NCBI GenBank assembly: GCA_016715765.1
Contig: JADJZJ010000011.1
Span: forward strand, 1 to 64,000
Length of the DNA stretch: 64,000 nucleotides
Reading direction: 5' to 3'
DNA from: Opitutaceae bacterium
GTDB taxonomy: Bacteria; Verrucomicrobiota; Verrucomicrobiia; Opitutales; Opitutaceae
In this document: positions 28,519 through 37,168 of the stretch, piece after piece
Numbering within the stretch: the first letter of the stretch is position 1
How the letters are laid out: each line of letters begins with the position of its first letter
Made by a program: the position numbers and the translations under genes
The notes under the pieces: generated by a model
What the model was told of the DNA's origin: nothing
The model's database searches: none
Seen by the model: only the letters and a program-made list of their open reading frames with translations

Positions 28519-29859
28519 ATGCCCTATACCTTTGCCAAGTCCCAGGCCCTCTTTGCCCGCGCGCAGCACAGCATCGCCGGCGGCGTCAACAGCGGCATCC
28601 GCAAAATGGAGGCCCCCGTGCCGCTCTATTTCGACCACGGCCGCGGCGCCCGGCTCTGGGATGTGGACGGCAACGAATACATTGATTTCAAGCTCGGCCA
28701 GGGCGCGCTGCTCTACGGCCACGCGCCCGCCGGCATGGCGGCCGCGATCGCGGCGCAGGCGCAGCGCGGCACGCACTGGGCGGGACAGTCGGAGCTGGAG
28801 CCCGAGGTCGCCGAGCGCGTGCAGCGCATGATCCCGTCGGCCGAGCTCGTGCGGTTCAGCAATTCCGCGACCGAGGCGGTGGGCGCCGCCTTCCGCCTCG
28901 CCCGCGCCCACACCGGCCGGCCGCTGATCCTGCGCTTCGAGGGGCACTACCACGGCTGGGCCGACGAGGGCCTGGTGGGGTTTGCCAATCCCATGGATCA
29001 CTGGGGCGACGACGAGCGGCCGGCGCAGCTGCACCCGAGCAAGGGTGTGATTCCCGAGGTGCTGCAGAAGTTCATTGTCGTGCGCTGGAACGACACGGCG
29101 CATTTCCGCCGGCGCGTGGAGGAATTCCGCGGCCGCATCGCCGCGGTGGTCTTCGAGCCGGCGCTTTGCAACACCTGCTGCATCGAGCCCGCGCCGGGGC
29201 TCATGGCCGCCATCCGCGAGCTGTGCGATCGCGACGGCATGCTGATGATTTCGGACGAGACGATCACCGGCTTCCGCTTCGGCGCCGGCTGCGCGCAGGG
29301 TTACTACGGCTACCGGCCCGATCTCACGATCTTGGGCAAGGCGATCGGCGGCGGGACGCCGTTCGCCGCGCTCGCCGGCACGAAGAACGCGATGGCGAAG
29401 ATCCTGTCCGGCGAGGTCATCCATGCCGGCACTTTGAACGGCAATCCGCTCTGTCTCGCGGCCAGCAAGTGGTGCCTCGACCAGATTCTCGCGCTGGGCG
29501 CCTCGCACCCGGCGGGGATCCAGGAACTGGGCCGGCGCCTGATGCAGGGCCTGGCCAAACTGGCCGCCGCGCACGGTGTGCCGCTGCATCCGCAGGGCCC
29601 GGGGCTGATCTTCCACACCGTGATGCTGAAGCCCGGCGCCGCGGCGGGACCGGTCAACGATTACCGCGACTATGCGCGCCGGCATGACGCCCCGCGCTGG
29701 GCGCACCTGCGCCGCTGCCTGCTGGAGGAAGGGGTCAGCGCGATCGAGCGCGGGCTGTGGTCCATCAGTCTTGCGCACAACGCCGCCGATATTGACGAGG
29801 CGCTGGCGCGCGCGGCGGTGGCGATGAAGCGGCACGCGGAGACGTGGCGCGCGGCCTGA
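28519..29859 (+). CDS. Class-III aminotransferase, glutamate-1-semialdehyde aminomutase-like
   Basis: 446 residues. The opening SQALFARAQHSIAGGVNSGIR and WDVDGNEYIDFKLGQGALLYGH are like GSA aminomutase. The PLP site has FEGHYHGWAD, ISDETITGFRF with the cofactor Asp, and the Schiff-base lysine in LTILGKAIGGGTPF. Catabolic clusters often carry such HemL-like enzymes acting on other amino or keto substrates, so haem synthesis is not implied. It follows iclR with a 12-base gap and is probably co-transcribed with it. Confidence 0.85.
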   Translation: MPYTFAKSQALFARAQHSIAGGVNSGIRKMEAPVPLYFDHGRGARLWDVDGNEYIDFKLGQGALLYGHAPAGMAAAIAAQAQRGTHWAGQSELEPEVAERVQRMIPSAELVRFSNSATEAVGAAFRLARAHTGRPLILRFEGHYHGWADEGLVGFANPMDHWGDDERPAQLHPSKGVIPEVLQKFIVVRWNDTAHFRRRVEEFRGRIAAVVFEPALCNTCCIEPAPGLMAAIRELCDRDGMLMISDETITGFRFGAGCAQGYYGYRPDLTILGKAIGGGTPFAALAGTKNAMAKILSGEVIHAGTLNGNPLCLAASKWCLDQILALGASHPAGIQELGRRLMQGLAKLAAAHGVPLHPQGPGLIFHTVMLKPGAAAGPVNDYRDYARRHDAPRWAHLRRCLLEEGVSAIERGLWSISLAHNAADIDEALARAAVAMKRHAETWRAA

Positions 29860-29871
29860 AAAGCGCGGCTC

Positions 29872-29948
29872 TGTTTCGAACTCCGAACTCCGATCTCCGA
29901 TCTTCGACCCAACGCTCAACGCTTAACGTTTAACGCTTAACGCTCAAG
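29872..29948. repeat. Two adjacent single heptamer arms
   Basis: TTCGAAC TCCGAAC TCCGATC TCCGATC (from 29875) is followed directly by AACGCTCAACGCTTAACGTT.. (29911-29948). Both are seven-base tandem words from two different families, and neither has an inverse partner nearby. The last G of this array is the first base of the GTG start of the next gene, leaving no visible Shine-Dalgarno. Confidence 0.7.
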
Positions 29949-31468
29949 TGAACCAGTCAAAGCGCATCCTGTTGGCCGGGCTTTTCCATGAGACGCATAC
30001 GTTTCTGGAGGGGCGGACGGCGCTGGCGGATTTTGCGGTTTGTCGCGGGGCGGAATTGCTGGCGAAGGCGGGGGATGGTTCGCCGCTGGCGGGATTTCTG
30101 GAGGTCGCGCAGGCGGCGGGGTGGGCGGTGGTGCCGGCGGTTGACCTGCGGGCGACGCCGAGTGCGACGGTGGAGGATGCGGTGCTGGATCATTTCTGGG
30201 CGGAGTTTTCCGCGGTGGCGCAGCGCGAAGCCGCCGCCGGGCTGGATGCGGTTTTTCTCGTGCTGCACGGGGCGATGGTCACGGCGGGGGAACCCGATGT
30301 GGAAGGGGAGCTCCTGACGCGGTTGCGGCGATTGCCGGAGCTGGCGGCGTTGCCGGTGTTCGTGGTGCTGGACCTGCACGCCAACGTGACCGGACGCATG
30401 GCGGCCCAGGCGAACGCGCTCGTGGCTTACCGGGAAAATCCGCACACCGACGCGCATGCGACCGCGGTGCGGACGGCGAACCTGCTGCGCCGCACGCTCG
30501 AGACCGGCGAAGTGCCGCACACGCACTGGCGGCGGGCGCCGCTGATCTGGGCGCCGCCGGGCACGGGCACGGCCCAGGAGCCGATGCGCAGCCTGGGCGC
30601 GCAGGCGCGGGCCCTGGAGCGGATCGATCCCGCGGTGTGGGACGTCAGCGTGACGCCGGGTTTCTCCTTCGCCGACACGCCCGAGACCGGGCTGTCGTTT
30701 TGCATGGTCACCACCGCCCCCGCGGCGGAGGCGCAGGCGATGCTCGCCACGCTGTGCCACGAAGCGTGGATGCGGCGCGCCGAGGGCGAGATCAGTTATC
30801 CCCCGGTCAATGAAGTGCTGGAAAAGATCCTGCCGGTGACGCGCGGGCCGGTACTGCTGGTGGAGCCGTCCGACAACATCGGCGGCGGTGCGCCGGGCGA
30901 CGGCACGGGCGTGCTGCGCGGGCTGCTGCAGTTCGATGTGCCGCAGTCCGCCGTGATCCTCAACGATCCCGCCAGTGTGGCGTCGGCGGTCCGCGCGGGC
31001 GTCGGCGCGCAGGTGACCCTGCGGCTCGGCGGCCGGGGCTCGGCGCTGGATGCCGGACCAGTGGAGCTGGCCGTGGAGGTGATTTCGCACAGCCACGGCC
31101 GGTTTGAGCTGGAGGACATCCACAGCCATCTGGCTTCCATGGGCGGACGGAACGTGGACATGGGGGCCTGCGCGGTGGTGCGGCACCGGGGCATCACGAT
31201 TCTGCTGACGAGCAAAAAGACGCCGCCGTTTGATCTCGGGCAGTGGCGCAGCCAGGGCATCGAACCCCGGGATATGCGGGTGATCGGGGTGAAGGCGGCG
31301 GTCGCGCACCGGCGGGCCTACGATCCCATCACCGTGGAGTCGCATTTTGTGGACACGCCCGGTCCGTGCTCGAGCAACGTGGGGTCATTTTCGTTCCGTC
31401 ATCTGCGCCGGCCGGTGTGGCCGCTGGACCGGGGGCTGGATTGTCCGGAAGGAAGGGCCGGCGCCTGA
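29948..31468 (+). CDS. M81-family metallopeptidase (MlrC/microcystinase-like)
   Basis: 506 residues from GTG 29948. Opens ILLAGLFHETHTFLEGRT, with the metal-ligand candidates HETHTF. Further ligands: VLDLHANVTGRMAAQ and YRENPHTDAHATAVR; the C-terminal domain carries DNIGGGAPGDGTGVLRGLL. The family includes MlrC, which hydrolyses linearised microcystin, and many unassigned catabolic hydrolases. The start codon abuts a repeat array. The stop TGA (31466-31468) is in the loop of a CCGGCGCC/GGCGCCGG hairpin, and the last residues are basic and low-complexity, so the C-terminus may have been set by that element. Confidence 0.85.
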   Translation: MNQSKRILLAGLFHETHTFLEGRTALADFAVCRGAELLAKAGDGSPLAGFLEVAQAAGWAVVPAVDLRATPSATVEDAVLDHFWAEFSAVAQREAAAGLDAVFLVLHGAMVTAGEPDVEGELLTRLRRLPELAALPVFVVLDLHANVTGRMAAQANALVAYRENPHTDAHATAVRTANLLRRTLETGEVPHTHWRRAPLIWAPPGTGTAQEPMRSLGAQARALERIDPAVWDVSVTPGFSFADTPETGLSFCMVTTAPAAEAQAMLATLCHEAWMRRAEGEISYPPVNEVLEKILPVTRGPVLLVEPSDNIGGGAPGDGTGVLRGLLQFDVPQSAVILNDPASVASAVRAGVGAQVTLRLGGRGSALDAGPVELAVEVISHSHGRFELEDIHSHLASMGGRNVDMGACAVVRHRGITILLTSKKTPPFDLGQWRSQGIEPRDMRVIGVKAAVAHRRAYDPITVESHFVDTPGPCSSNVGSFSFRHLRRPVWPLDRGLDCPEGRAGA

Positions 31469-31753
31469 ACGGCGCCGGAACCCTCCTTCGCCAAGGCTAC
31501 GGAGGGCAGGCATCCAACGCTCAACTTTTAACGTTTAACGCTGAACGCTTAAGGTCGGAATTGGCGGTGTAGCTACGAGCGTGAGCGAGTGGATTTTATG
31601 TAGGGCCGGACCTTGGTCCGTGCCTGTTAGCGCAAATCAGCCGTCAACGCCTTCGAGGCGCGGAGCAAGCTCCGGCCCTACACTTCGATTTTCAGCATTC
31701 CATCCGGTCGAGCCATTGAGCGTTAAACGTTAAATGTTAAACGTTAAGCGTTC
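31458..31753. repeat. Composite repeat: stop-codon palindrome, LRQGYGGQ-type element, heptamer arms and hairpins
   Basis: In order: CCGGCGCC-TGAAC-GGCGCCGG (31458-31478); CCTCCTTCGCCAAGGCTACG.. (31492-31510), the short repeat that reads LRQGYGGQ in one frame; heptamer arm AACGCTCAACTTTTAACGTT.. (31516-31553); a lone GTAGCTACGAGCGTGAGCGA arm (31569); TGTAGGGCCGGACCTTGGTC.. (31599) with inverse AGCTCCGGCCCTACA (near 31668-31682); and right heptamer arm CATTGAGCGTTAAACGTTAA.. (31713-31753). It fills the whole 326-base gap. Confidence 0.8.
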
Positions 31754-31794
31754 CCACGGTTTCGAGGCGTTGCGCCGCCCGCGTTCCCCAGGGC

Positions 31795-32844
31795 CTACAC
31801 GTGCACCGGCGCGCCTTGTTCGGCGGAGGCGTACAGGGCGCAGACCAGGGCCACGGCCTTGCGGGCCTCGGGGCCGTCAATGGCGAGGGGTGCGCCGGTA
31901 CGCAGGTGGTCAACCAGGTTGCCGATCTGGCGTTTGTGGCCCTCGTGGCTGATGGCGTTGGGGGCGCCCGCGCCGGAGCCCTGGATGTCGGTCGCGGCCG
32001 TGAGCACGGCGGCATCGTCGGGCCAGGGTTGGCGGAATTCCCAGCGCACGATGCGGTCCTCCTCCAGCGCGATGGAGCCGTTTTCCCCGCAGAGTTCGAT
32101 GCGGCGCGACCAGCCCGGATAGAGTGCGGTGCTGGCCTCGATGGTGCCGAGGGCCCCGTCCGCGTAGCGCAATGTGGCGCTGGCGGTGTCCTCGGCCTCG
32201 ATGCCGGTATGCACGCGACGGGTCTTCCACGCGAAAATCTCGGCGGGCAGGCCGGTGAACCATTGCAGCAGGTCGAGGCCGTGGATGGCCTGGTTCATCA
32301 CCGCCCCGCCGCCGTCGAGTTTGAGCGAGCCTTTCCAGGACTGGCCCTGGTAGTACGCGGCGGTGCGGTGCCATTTCACGTAGGCGCTGGCGAGCACGAG
32401 CCGGCCGAGCCGGCCGGCGGCGACCGCCGCCTTCACGCGTTGCGCCCCGGCGCCGAAACGGGCCTGGAAAATCGGGGCGACCACCACGCCGGCCGCGGCG
32501 GCGGCCTGCAGCAGCGCGTCCACGCGGGCGACGGTGATTTCCAGCGGCTTTTCCACGACGACATGCTTGCCGGCCTGGATGGCGGCGAGGGCGGGTTCAA
32601 GGTGCGCCCCGCTGGGCGTGGTGATGCACACCACGTGGATGTCCGGTCGGGCGAGCAGCGCGGTGAGATCCGTGGTGGCGATCGCGGCGCCATGTTTTTC
32701 CGCCAGCGCCCGGGCCTTGGCTTCCGAGCGACCCCAGAAACCGATGAGCCGGGCCCCGGGGGTCTCCGTGATGGCCTGCGCGTGATAGCCGGCGATCATG
32801 CCGGTGCCGATGATTGCGAAGCCGATGGGTTGGGCGGATGACAT
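31795..32844 (-). CDS. Gfo/Idh/MocA-family oxidoreductase
   Basis: 349 residues. Rossmann motif FAIIGTGMIAGYHAQAI at residues 9-25, and signature VVVEKPLEITVARVDALLQAA near residue 98. The C-terminal domain has DGGGAVMNQAIHGLDLLQWFTG, giving the usual HxxDLLxW catalytic site. An NAD(P)-dependent sugar oxidoreductase of unknown substrate. Start chosen at MSSAQPIGFAIIG (32844). It is convergent with the MlrC-like gene across a composite repeat and divergent from the next oxidoreductase. Confidence 0.88.
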   Translation of the reverse strand: MSSAQPIGFAIIGTGMIAGYHAQAITETPGARLIGFWGRSEAKARALAEKHGAAIATTDLTALLARPDIHVVCITTPSGAHLEPALAAIQAGKHVVVEKPLEITVARVDALLQAAAAAGVVVAPIFQARFGAGAQRVKAAVAAGRLGRLVLASAYVKWHRTAAYYQGQSWKGSLKLDGGGAVMNQAIHGLDLLQWFTGLPAEIFAWKTRRVHTGIEAEDTASATLRYADGALGTIEASTALYPGWSRRIELCGENGSIALEEDRIVRWEFRQPWPDDAAVLTAATDIQGSGAGAPNAISHEGHKRQIGNLVDHLRTGAPLAIDGPEARKAVALVCALYASAEQGAPVHV

Positions 32845-32983
32845 GGATTCGAGCATGGGTGAAAACAGGGCGGCGCGTCGATGATGGAGGAGGGCGCACC
32901 TTGCCAGGTACGCCACCGCAGGCAGCGCGCTTGCGCACGCCCGACCTGCTTAAGGTGCAACCATGCGGTGAGGCATGGATCGA

Positions 32984-33065
32984 TGTAGGGCCGGACCTTG
33001 GTCCGGCCTCGACCGCGATGACGGCAGCGTTTGCACAACAGGCGTCACCAAGGTGACGCCCTACA
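32984..33065. repeat. TGTAGGG...CCCTACA unit carrying two different hairpins
   Basis: Starts TGTAGG, then GGCCGGACCTTGGTCCGGCC (32989-33008, perfect palindrome). After 32 bases comes GGCGTCACCAAGGTGACGCC (33041-33060, perfect palindrome), followed by CTACA. The outer ends match the family at 13265 and 16808, but the stem words differ, showing a modular design. The flanking 32845-33221 gap holds no gene; an in-frame extension of the next gene runs through part of it. Confidence 0.75.
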
Positions 33066-33221
33066 GGATTGCTTTCAAATCCGCCTTAAACAAGCGCCCG
33101 CGAGCGGGCTGCCTACGGTGACTCTTCAATGCCGAACGGTCCGGCTCCGCGGGTGGCCAAAGCGTTTGACTCCCGTGGGGCGCAGGCGCCTGCTGGCCGC
33201 ATGGCGCAAAAATCCGATGGC

Positions 33222-34286
33222 ATGAACTACGCGCCGCAGGGCAAGCCGCGTCCGGTGGTCAAGCCGGGCGAATTCGTCTATGCCGCGGCCTTTCTCGAAC
33301 ACGGGCACATCTACGGCCAATGCAACGGCCTCAACGAGGCCGGCGCGCTGCTCAAGTGGGTCTACGACCCGGACCCCGCCAAGGTGGCGGCCTTCCGCAA
33401 GACCTACCCGCAGGTGCAGGTGGCGCGGAGCTTCGATGAAATCCTCGCCGATGCCGACGTGCACCTGGTCGCGGCGGCGGCGGTCCCCTGCGATCGCGGC
33501 CCCATCGGCCTCAAGGTCATGCAGTCGGGCAAGGACTACTTCACGGACAAGACGCCCTTCACCACGCTCGACCAGCTTGCACAGGCGCGCGCGGCCGTGA
33601 TGGCCACGAAACGCAAGTACATGGTGTACTTCAGCGAGCGGCTGCACGTGGAGTGCGCGATGCACGCCGGCGACCTCGTGGCGGGCGGCGCCATCGGGCG
33701 CGTCATCCAGGTGCTGGGACTTGGACCGCACCGGCTGAGCAAGCCCTCGCGTCCGGCCTGGTTCTTCGAGCGGGCCAAATACGGCGGCATCCTCTGCGAC
33801 ATCGGCAGCCACCAGTTCGAGCAGTTTCTCCACTACAGCGGCGCGACCGAAGCGACGGTGGTCAACGCCGCCGTGGGCAACTTCGCCAACGCCGACACAC
33901 CGGAATTCGAGGATTTCGGCGAGGCCTCGCTGGTCGGCGACAACGGGACCTCGAACTACATCCGCGTGGACTGGTTCACGCCGAACGGCCTGCGCACCTG
34001 GGGCGACGGCCGCACCGTGATCCTCGGCACCAAGGGCTACATCGAGCTGCGCAAGTACGTGGACGTCGGCCGCGACGCGGCGGGCGACAACCTGATCCTC
34101 GTGGACGGCAGCGGGGAGCAGTTCATCAACGTCGCGGGCAAGGTGGGCTTCCGCTTCTTCGGCGAGCTCATCCTCGACTGCCTGAACCGTACGGAGAAGG
34201 CGATGACCCAGGCCCACGCCTTCAAGGCGGCCGAGCTCTGCCTCAAGGCGCAGGCCGCGGCGCGGGTGATCACGGCAGGGGCGTAA
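33222..34286 (+). CDS. Gfo/Idh/MocA-family oxidoreductase, atypical cofactor motif
   Basis: 354 residues from MNYAPQGKPRPVVKPGEF, the start that best fits relatives; in-frame ATGs at 33201 and 33129 exist upstream. The N-terminus lacks a clear GxGxxG (FVYAAAFLEHGHIYGQCNGL) and the usual EKP is replaced by DYFTDKTPFTTLDQL. The second domain has YGGILCDIGSHQFEQFLHYSG, including DxxxHxxxxFLxY. Such subfamily members occur with glycoside hydrolases in Verrucomicrobia. Cofactor use and substrate uncertain. A TTAACCACAAAG element follows downstream. Confidence 0.82.
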   Translation: MNYAPQGKPRPVVKPGEFVYAAAFLEHGHIYGQCNGLNEAGALLKWVYDPDPAKVAAFRKTYPQVQVARSFDEILADADVHLVAAAAVPCDRGPIGLKVMQSGKDYFTDKTPFTTLDQLAQARAAVMATKRKYMVYFSERLHVECAMHAGDLVAGGAIGRVIQVLGLGPHRLSKPSRPAWFFERAKYGGILCDIGSHQFEQFLHYSGATEATVVNAAVGNFANADTPEFEDFGEASLVGDNGTSNYIRVDWFTPNGLRTWGDGRTVILGTKGYIELRKYVDVGRDAAGDNLILVDGSGEQFINVAGKVGFRFFGELILDCLNRTEKAMTQAHAFKAAELCLKAQAAARVITAGA

Positions 34287-34294
34287 TGTGGGTT

Positions 34295-34447
34295 TTAACC
34301 ACGGATCACACGGATAGCACGGATCGGAGGCTGAATTTTTAACCACAAAGAACACAAAATTTCTGTCCGGCGGTGAGAGTCCTTCGCGCCCTTATAAGGG
34401 CCTCGAACGCAGCTTCCGCTTTTAGGAATTTGTGATCTTTGTGGTTA
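34295..34447. repeat. CACGGAT arm, then TTAACCACAAAG element copy 2
   Basis: TTAACCACGGATCACACGGA (34295-34324) is an unpaired arm of nine-base words. It is followed by TTAACCACAAAGAACACAAA (34339) and its inverse TGATCTTTGTGGTTA (34433-34447), with central palindrome GCCCTTATAAGGGC (34388-34401). The centre keeps the plan of copy 1 with a different stem sequence, as expected if base pairing rather than sequence is kept. Confidence 0.82.
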
Positions 34448-34513
34448 CCTCAAATTCCTCGTGGCTTGAGAGAATATTGAATTAAAAGTCACACAGAATG
34501 ATGCCGATCTTTT

Positions 34514-35521
34514 ATGGCCATGCTTAAGCGCCATCCTGCCAATCCGATCCTGCAGCACACCGACTGTCCGTTCCCGGCGACGATGGTCTTCAACGCCGGC
34601 GTCGCGCGCTTTGCGGGGCGTTATGTCATGGTGTTTCGCAACGACTACGGCCGCTGGGGCGACGCCCGCATTGACGGCACGAACCTCGGCCTCGCCACGA
34701 GCGCCGACGGCGTCAAGTGGACCGTGCATCCGCGCCCCGTGCTCGAGTTGGAGCAGGCCCGGGCGGGGTTGCGGCACCTTTACCCGGAGCGGTTCGGCGC
34801 CGGCTTCATCAAGCGCGTCTATGATCCGCGCATCACCGTTGTCGAGGGCCGGGCGTTGCTTTGTTTCGCCGTCGACACGGCCCACGGCATCAGCGGCGTG
34901 ATTGCGGAGACGGAGGATTTCGAAAGCTACCGGTTTCTCAGCCTGTCGGCGCCGGACAACCGGAACATGGTGCTCTTCCCCGAGCGCATCGGCGGCGAAT
35001 TCGTGCGGCTGGAGCGTCCGTTCCCGGTTTACATGCGGGCCGAGCCCGAGGCGTTTCCCATCTGGATCAGCCAGTCGCCGGATTTGAAATACTGGGGCCG
35101 GCAGCGCCCGGTCCTCGGCGCGGACGACGTGCCCTATGCCAACTGCAAGATCGGTCCGGCCGCGCCGCCGGTGCGCACGCGGGCCGGCTGGCTGACGCCG
35201 ATACACGCGGTCTGGAAGGATGAGCGCACGCGCCTGGGCGGCTGGGAGCCGCAGGGCTGGTTCAAGAAATATTTCGCCGGCCTGGCGTTGCTCGATCTCG
35301 CCGATCCTTCGAAGGTGGTCGGCCTGATGCGCACGCCGCTGCTCGCGCCCGAGGCCGGCTACGAGCTGGAGGGTTTTCGTGGCAGCGCGATTTTCCCATG
35401 CGGCATGCTGCTCGATGACGATGGGGGCATCCGGCTCTATTACGGCGCCGCCGACACCGTGGTCGCACTGGCGACCGGGCACGTGGATGACCTGATTGCG
35501 GCCTGTGTGCCCCTGGGGTGA
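34514..35521 (+). CDS. GH130-family glycosidase/phosphorylase
   Basis: 335 residues, five-bladed beta-propeller type. GH130-like marks: LKRHPANPILQHTDCPFPATMVFNAGVARF at the N-terminus (key residues NP and FNAG), VYDPRITVVEGRALLCFAVDT, NRNMVLFPERIGGEFVRLERP and YYGAADTVVALATG at the end. Family members phosphorolyse or hydrolyse beta-1,2- or beta-1,4-mannosides and relatives. No signal peptide, so probably cytoplasmic, acting on imported oligosaccharide. ATG at 34520 (MLKRHP) is an alternative start. A palindrome GTGCTGGCTTCAGCCAGCAC follows its stop. Confidence 0.85.
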   Translation: MAMLKRHPANPILQHTDCPFPATMVFNAGVARFAGRYVMVFRNDYGRWGDARIDGTNLGLATSADGVKWTVHPRPVLELEQARAGLRHLYPERFGAGFIKRVYDPRITVVEGRALLCFAVDTAHGISGVIAETEDFESYRFLSLSAPDNRNMVLFPERIGGEFVRLERPFPVYMRAEPEAFPIWISQSPDLKYWGRQRPVLGADDVPYANCKIGPAAPPVRTRAGWLTPIHAVWKDERTRLGGWEPQGWFKKYFAGLALLDLADPSKVVGLMRTPLLAPEAGYELEGFRGSAIFPCGMLLDDDGGIRLYYGAADTVVALATGHVDDLIAACVPLG

Positions 35522-35529
35522 GAATCGTA

Positions 35530-35740
35530 GTGCTGGCTTCAGCCAGCACTGGCTTGGGAGAACAATGTCCCGGAGCGGCGTGGTGAGCGCGGACTGAAGT
35601 TCCGCGCTACGCCAAGGCCGGTCGCAGCCGGCCACTATCGCCAGGACGGCTGGCTTCGCCAGCACTGGCTCGGAGAACATGCCCCGGGCGGCGTGGTGAG
35701 CGCGCGGAAGTTCCGCGAGTTCCGCCGGCCACATCGCCGG
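35530..35740. repeat. Hairpins and an imperfect direct repeat downstream of GH130
   Basis: GTGCTGGCTTCAGCCAGCAC (35530-35549) is a perfect hairpin, in terminator position for the GH130 gene. The stretch from it through GGGAGAACA..CCGGGAGCGGCGTGGTGAGCGC recurs imperfectly about 105 bases later (GCTGGCTTCGCCAGC.. GGCGTGGTGAGCGC near 35650-35704). The second copy overlaps the likely C-terminal coding part of the PhyH gene. Confidence 0.6.
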
Positions 35741-36538
35741 GAAGGGGGGGGGGGGGGGGGGGCAGTCGGGCTGGGCCTTCATCTTCCATTCGTTCATGTG
35801 CTCCTGTCCGGGACGGTACGTGCACTCGGTTGACATCACATGCGAGACGAAGGCGCGGCGGCGGGCCGTGGAGAAATTGCGGTCGCTGCCGTGCAGCAGC
35901 AGGCCGTGGTGGAACGACACGCTGCCCTTGGGAATGATGACCGGTACTTCGCGCGTCTCGAAATCCGCGGGCAGTGACGGCTTCTGGGTGTCGTCGCCGG
36001 TGATGCCGGCCGGGAGCGACCAGAGGCCGAGCTTGTGGGTGCCTTCGAGGAAAACCATCGGCCCGGACTCAGGGAGCACATCATCGAGGGCGATCCAGCA
36101 GGTGACGGTCCGGCATTCGGCGATCATCTGCCAGTAGGCCCAGTCCTGGTGATAGGTGATCACGCGGCCGCCGAGCGGGGGTTTGTCGAGCAGCTGGTCG
36201 TGCCAGAGGCGGATGCCCGGCGCGCCGATGAGCTGGGCGGCAATGTGGCCGAGGCGCGGGCTCAGGGCGGCGGCGGCGAGGACGGAGTCGGCCTTCCAGG
36301 CGTTGTCGATCTTGATGACGGCGTGGGCGTCGTGTTCCCGGCCGGAAAAGCCGTCGGGCGGCGCCCCCTTGTCGAATTGCCGGGCGATGACCCGGTCGGC
36401 GGCGGCGTTGATGCGGGCGACCTCGGCCTCGGAAAACACCGCCGGATGGATGTGGTAGCCGCGGTCGCCAAATAGCGCGACCTGGGCAACGGAAAGGGTG
36501 GTGCGGGAGGGAATGTCCGCAAAACGGGGTGTGGACAT
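35700..36538 (-). CDS. Phytanoyl-CoA dioxygenase (PhyH)-family protein, 3' end uncertain
   Basis: Fe(II)/2-oxoglutarate-type dioxygenase. From MSTPRFADIPSRTTLSVAQV, the double-stranded beta-helix core has the metal motif HQD in VITYHQDWAYWQMIAE and the distal histidine in SFHHGLLLHGSDRNFS. Near residue 262 the gene meets a run of 19 G (C on this strand), read as six prolines, then FPAMWPAEL. No stop follows in frame until 34445, far antisense into the GH130 gene. A length change in the G-run therefore probably shifts the true frame; one alternative frame stops at 35634. Its substrate is unknown. Confidence 0.75.
35744..35762. repeat. 19-base poly-G tract
   Basis: An uninterrupted run of 19 G on the plus strand, lying in the 3' coding part of the PhyH-family gene on the minus strand. 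It could be a slippage (phase-variable) tract, a quadruplex-forming run, or an assembly artefact. The frame disruption next to it fits any of these. Confidence 0.9.
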
Positions 36539-36655
36539 GGGGTGGGGCCGGACACGGAAGATAAACGGGGGCCGGACCGGCACGAGCCGGAAATGGCGAT
36601 TCATACTGTCCGGCCGGCTTGCGAATGCCGGCGGGATGACTATCGGTGGGCGCGT

Positions 36656-37165
36656 ATGAATCTCCGCCCCGTCCTCGCCCTCGCCGCCTTCCTCACCATG
36701 TCGCTCTTCTCCTCCGCCGAACCCCTCGCCGTCGGCGCCACCGCCCCGGCCCTGTCCGCCGTCACCGAAACCGGCGCGACCCTTGCGCTGGCCGACGTCT
36801 ACGCCAAGCAGCCCTTCACGCTGGTCTATTTCTACCCCAAGGCCGACACGCCCGGCTGCACCGCCCAGGGCTGCTCGCTGCGCGATTCCTTTGAGGACTT
36901 GTCCGCGAAGGGTGTGGCCGTCATCGGCGTAAGCACCGACAAGCCGGCGGCGCAAAAAGCCTTCAAGGAAAAGTACAACCTGCCGTTCACGCTCATCGCC
37001 GACCACGACAAGAAGGTCGTCGAGGCTTTCGGCGTGCCGACGACCATGGGCTTCGCCAAGCGCCAGGCCTTCCTGATCAAGGGCGGCAAGATCGTCTGGG
37101 CCGACTACAGCGCCTCCACGCGCGAGCAGGCCGCCGACGTGCTGAAGGTGATCGCCGCGCAGTAG
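36656..37165 (+). CDS. Peroxiredoxin, BCP/PrxQ type, exported
   Basis: 169 residues with a signal peptide (MNLRPVLALAAFLTMSLFSSA, cleavage near SSA-EP). AhpC/TSA domain: LVYFYPKADTPGCTAQGCSLRDSF holds the peroxidatic cysteine (PGCT) and, five residues on, a second cysteine (QGCS), the PrxQ arrangement. Also VIGVSTDKPAAQKAFKEKYNLPF. It would reduce peroxides in the periplasm with thioredoxin-type partners. Start 36656 fits the signal peptide. Single gene; a TGTAGGG hairpin unit starts four bases after its stop. Confidence 0.92.
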   Translation: MNLRPVLALAAFLTMSLFSSAEPLAVGATAPALSAVTETGATLALADVYAKQPFTLVYFYPKADTPGCTAQGCSLRDSFEDLSAKGVAVIGVSTDKPAAQKAFKEKYNLPFTLIADHDKKVVEAFGVPTTMGFAKRQAFLIKGGKIVWADYSASTREQAADVLKVIAAQ

Positions 37166-37168
37166 GGA

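Noticed and set aside
27673..29919. Long minus-strand frame of about 750 codons opposite the IclR and aminotransferase genes
   Set aside because: It is arginine/glycine/alanine-rich with no motif and lies antisense to two genes with clear family motifs; typical high-GC shadow.
31243..31572. Small frame with LRQGYGGQ peptide
   Set aside because: The peptide is the translation of the 30-base CCTCCTTCGC element in one frame, overlapping the MlrC-like gene; not a gene.
34445..36538. A single very long minus-strand frame (through PhyH and antisense to GH130)
   Set aside because: Only the first 265 residues match PhyH; beyond the poly-G the text is antisense to a well-supported GH130 gene, so the open frame is a GC-rich shadow.
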